Source: Algorimicrobium sediminis (GTDB taxonomy: Bacteria > Bacteroidota > Bacteroidia > Flavobacteriales > Flavobacteriaceae). Taken from it: 64,000 nt of DNA. Below the pieces are notes generated by a model, which ran no database searches, was not told the origin of the DNA, and worked only from the letters and a program-made list of their open reading frames with translations. Shown one piece after another: positions 62,960-64,000 of the stretch (positions are counted from its first letter, which is position 1; each line of letters starts with the position of its first letter). The position numbers and the translations under genes were made by a program. The DNA lies in contig NZ_JBHULS010000002.1 of NCBI RefSeq assembly GCF_042684585.1, positions 434,001 through 498,000 on the forward strand, given 5' to 3'.

Positions 62960-63373
62960 CGATTTTTTATTATTAGAAATCTCTTTTTTAACTGTATGCC
63001 TTTGTAGTACCCAAAAACCATAACAGGCTAGAAGCAACTCGCCTACCAAACCAATTTGATAAATTACCGTGGGTGTACCCTCTAGAATATACCCCAAAAG
63101 ACGCCCAAAACCTATTCCAAACATAAATATACAATTGGATACTAAAGCCATTTTTAAATAGGTTTTGTTAAAAATACCAAGCAACCAAAGTACAGAAAAC
63201 CCTATGTACAGCCCCATAACAGCTTTAAAAAAATGGTGTGCGTCTGTGGTGTTTATATGAATATTAAATAATAAAGCAGGTTTAAATCCGTAAACCAACG
63301 CCACAGGCAGCACGATACAAACCGATATAATTAAATGTATTTTGCTTGTAAATTCCTGTTTATTTATAGGCAT
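62957..63373 (-). CDS. DUF4345-family membrane protein
   Basis: A 138-residue four-helix membrane protein: IHLIISVCIVLPVALVYGFK, FFKAVMGLYIGFSVLWLLGI, LVSNCIFMFGIGFGRLLGYI and YQIGLVGELLLACYGFWVL. The second and third helices with AVMGLYIG and GFGRLLG are the DUF4345 pattern. Role unknown. It starts six bases after the peptidase stop, so it is likely cotranscribed with it. Confidence 0.8.
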   Translation of the reverse strand: MPINKQEFTSKIHLIISVCIVLPVALVYGFKPALLFNIHINTTDAHHFFKAVMGLYIGFSVLWLLGIFNKTYLKMALVSNCIFMFGIGFGRLLGYILEGTPTVIYQIGLVGELLLACYGFWVLQRHTVKKEISNNKKS

Positions 63374-63379
63374 AACATA

Positions 63380-64000
63380 TTAAAAGTTAATAGTTACTTC
63401 CAAAGGTTTGCCGTTTCTTTTTACCGTAACTTTTGTACTATCGCCAGTATCAAAAACCGACAAAGCGCGCATATAACTCATCATATTCGTAACGGTACTA
63501 TCACCAAGTTTAACCACCACATCACCTTTTTCCAAACCAGCTTTTTGTGCGGGTTTATCTTCGCTTACGCCATCAATTCGCATGCCCTCCCCATCGTATA
63601 AATAATCTGGAACAACGCCTAAACCAACGCGAAACCGCGGCGATTCTTCGCTTTCGTTTTTAGTTTTTCGGAAAGCTAATTTTCCATTATCATCCAAATC
63701 GGAAATAACATCAAAAATATAAGATGAAATAGTTTCCATGCCCGTATAATTTAGCTTGTCTGCATCATCACTAGGTTTGTGGTAATCCTCATGCTGGCCA
63801 GTAAAAAAGTGCAAAACAGGAATATCAATTAAATAAAACGACGTATGATCGCTTGGGCCCACACCAGATTCGTTTTCAACCAACTTAAATTTATCGTTAT
63901 GTGCGCTTAAAACCTGTTTAAACACAGGTGAGGTTCCGGTGCCATAAACAGCCAACGTGCTATCCTGTTTTAAGCGACCAACCATATCCATATTTATCAT
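63380..64000 (-). CDS. M28-family peptidase with PDZ domain, 3' part (5' end outside window)
   Basis: The last 206 codons; the frame is still open at the window edge. The zinc-ligand part reads INMDMVGRL (Asp), GVGPSDHTSFYLIDIP (Asp/His region) and GQHEDYHKPSDDADKLNY (His), as in M28 aminopeptidases. A C-terminal PDZ domain follows (FRVGLGVVPDYLYDGEGMRI, KPAQKAGLEKGDVVVKLGD) with a conserved GLEKGD loop. The PDZ probably binds substrate or partner C-termini. It heads an operon with the DUF4345 gene. Without its first part, export signals cannot be checked. Confidence 0.85.
   Translation of the reverse strand: MINMDMVGRLKQDSTLAVYGTGTSPVFKQVLSAHNDKFKLVENESGVGPSDHTSFYLIDIPVLHFFTGQHEDYHKPSDDADKLNYTGMETISSYIFDVISDLDDNGKLAFRKTKNESEESPRFRVGLGVVPDYLYDGEGMRIDGVSEDKPAQKAGLEKGDVVVKLGDSTVTNMMSYMRALSVFDTGDSTKVTVKRNGKPLEVTINF

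Overview
This is an ordinary chromosomal stretch from a member of the Bacteroidota, most likely a marine-type Flavobacteriaceae. The evidence is low-GC DNA, promoters of the TAnnTTTG type with almost no Shine-Dalgarno sequences, four proteins carrying a C-terminal type IX secretion (Por) sorting domain, an OmpA-like porin with five thrombospondin type 3 repeats, a divergent TamA/TamB pair, and DUF4345 and HNE_0200-type proteins. I cannot assign a genus. No phage, insertion sequence, CRISPR array or integrase is visible.

Layout. 1-6.2 kb: 3' end of kbl, an OmpA-family outer membrane protein with a strong promoter and terminator, an AddB-like PD-(D/E)XK nuclease, a small orphan PD-(D/E)XK-like protein and an alpha/beta hydrolase. 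6.2-9.5 kb: a lipoprotein, an unknown helical protein, an EamA transporter and tRNA-Ala(GGC). 9.8-12.8 kb: a large secreted beta-propeller adhesin-like protein. 12.9-19.2 kb: stress protein, acetyltransferase, MATE exporter, two tiny membrane proteins, 2OG-Fe(II) oxygenase, QueD, LpxH and an MFS transporter. 19.3-28.2 kb, mostly minus strand: OmpA-like protein, RecJ, a second secreted propeller protein flanked by duplicated osmC 3' ends, OsmC, an M28 peptidase, RsmI and a conserved unknown. 28.3-36.2 kb, plus strand: Tdk-Alr, MscL, Asd, a diheme cytochrome-like lipoprotein with an ASPIC/UnbV secreted partner, and an orphan ABC ATPase. 36.2-46.5 kb, minus strand: a GreA/B-like factor, MtgA, a DAO-family oxidoreductase, a secreted reprolysin-like metallopeptidase, then the fatty-acid block YceD(DUF177)-RpmF-FabH-AccB-AccC and PdxA. 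46.5-64 kb: RibE, a PID-CTERM-like small protein, a TPR/PD40/OmpA protein, TamA-TamB, a DUF4236-like protein, a histidine kinase, tRNA-CAU, methylmalonyl-CoA epimerase, RbfA, a LolE-like permease, DusB, a DUF4345 protein and the 3' part of an M28/PDZ peptidase.

Most genes are housekeeping: lipid A (lpxH), fatty acids (fabH, accB, accC), cell wall (alr, mtgA, asd), vitamins (pdxA, ribE), tRNA and rRNA modification (dusB, rsmI, queD) and ribosome maturation (rbfA). Outer membrane biogenesis (tamA, tamB, lpxH, three OmpA-domain proteins) and type IX-secreted cargo are the second theme. I found no clearly new multi-gene system. The best leads are the secreted gene bracketed by a 94%-identical duplicated osmC 3' end, the orphan PD-(D/E)XK-like protein translationally coupled to a hydrolase, the PID-CTERM-like small protein, a 26-residue membrane micro-ORF, and several promoters that sit so close to start codons that the transcripts should be almost leaderless.
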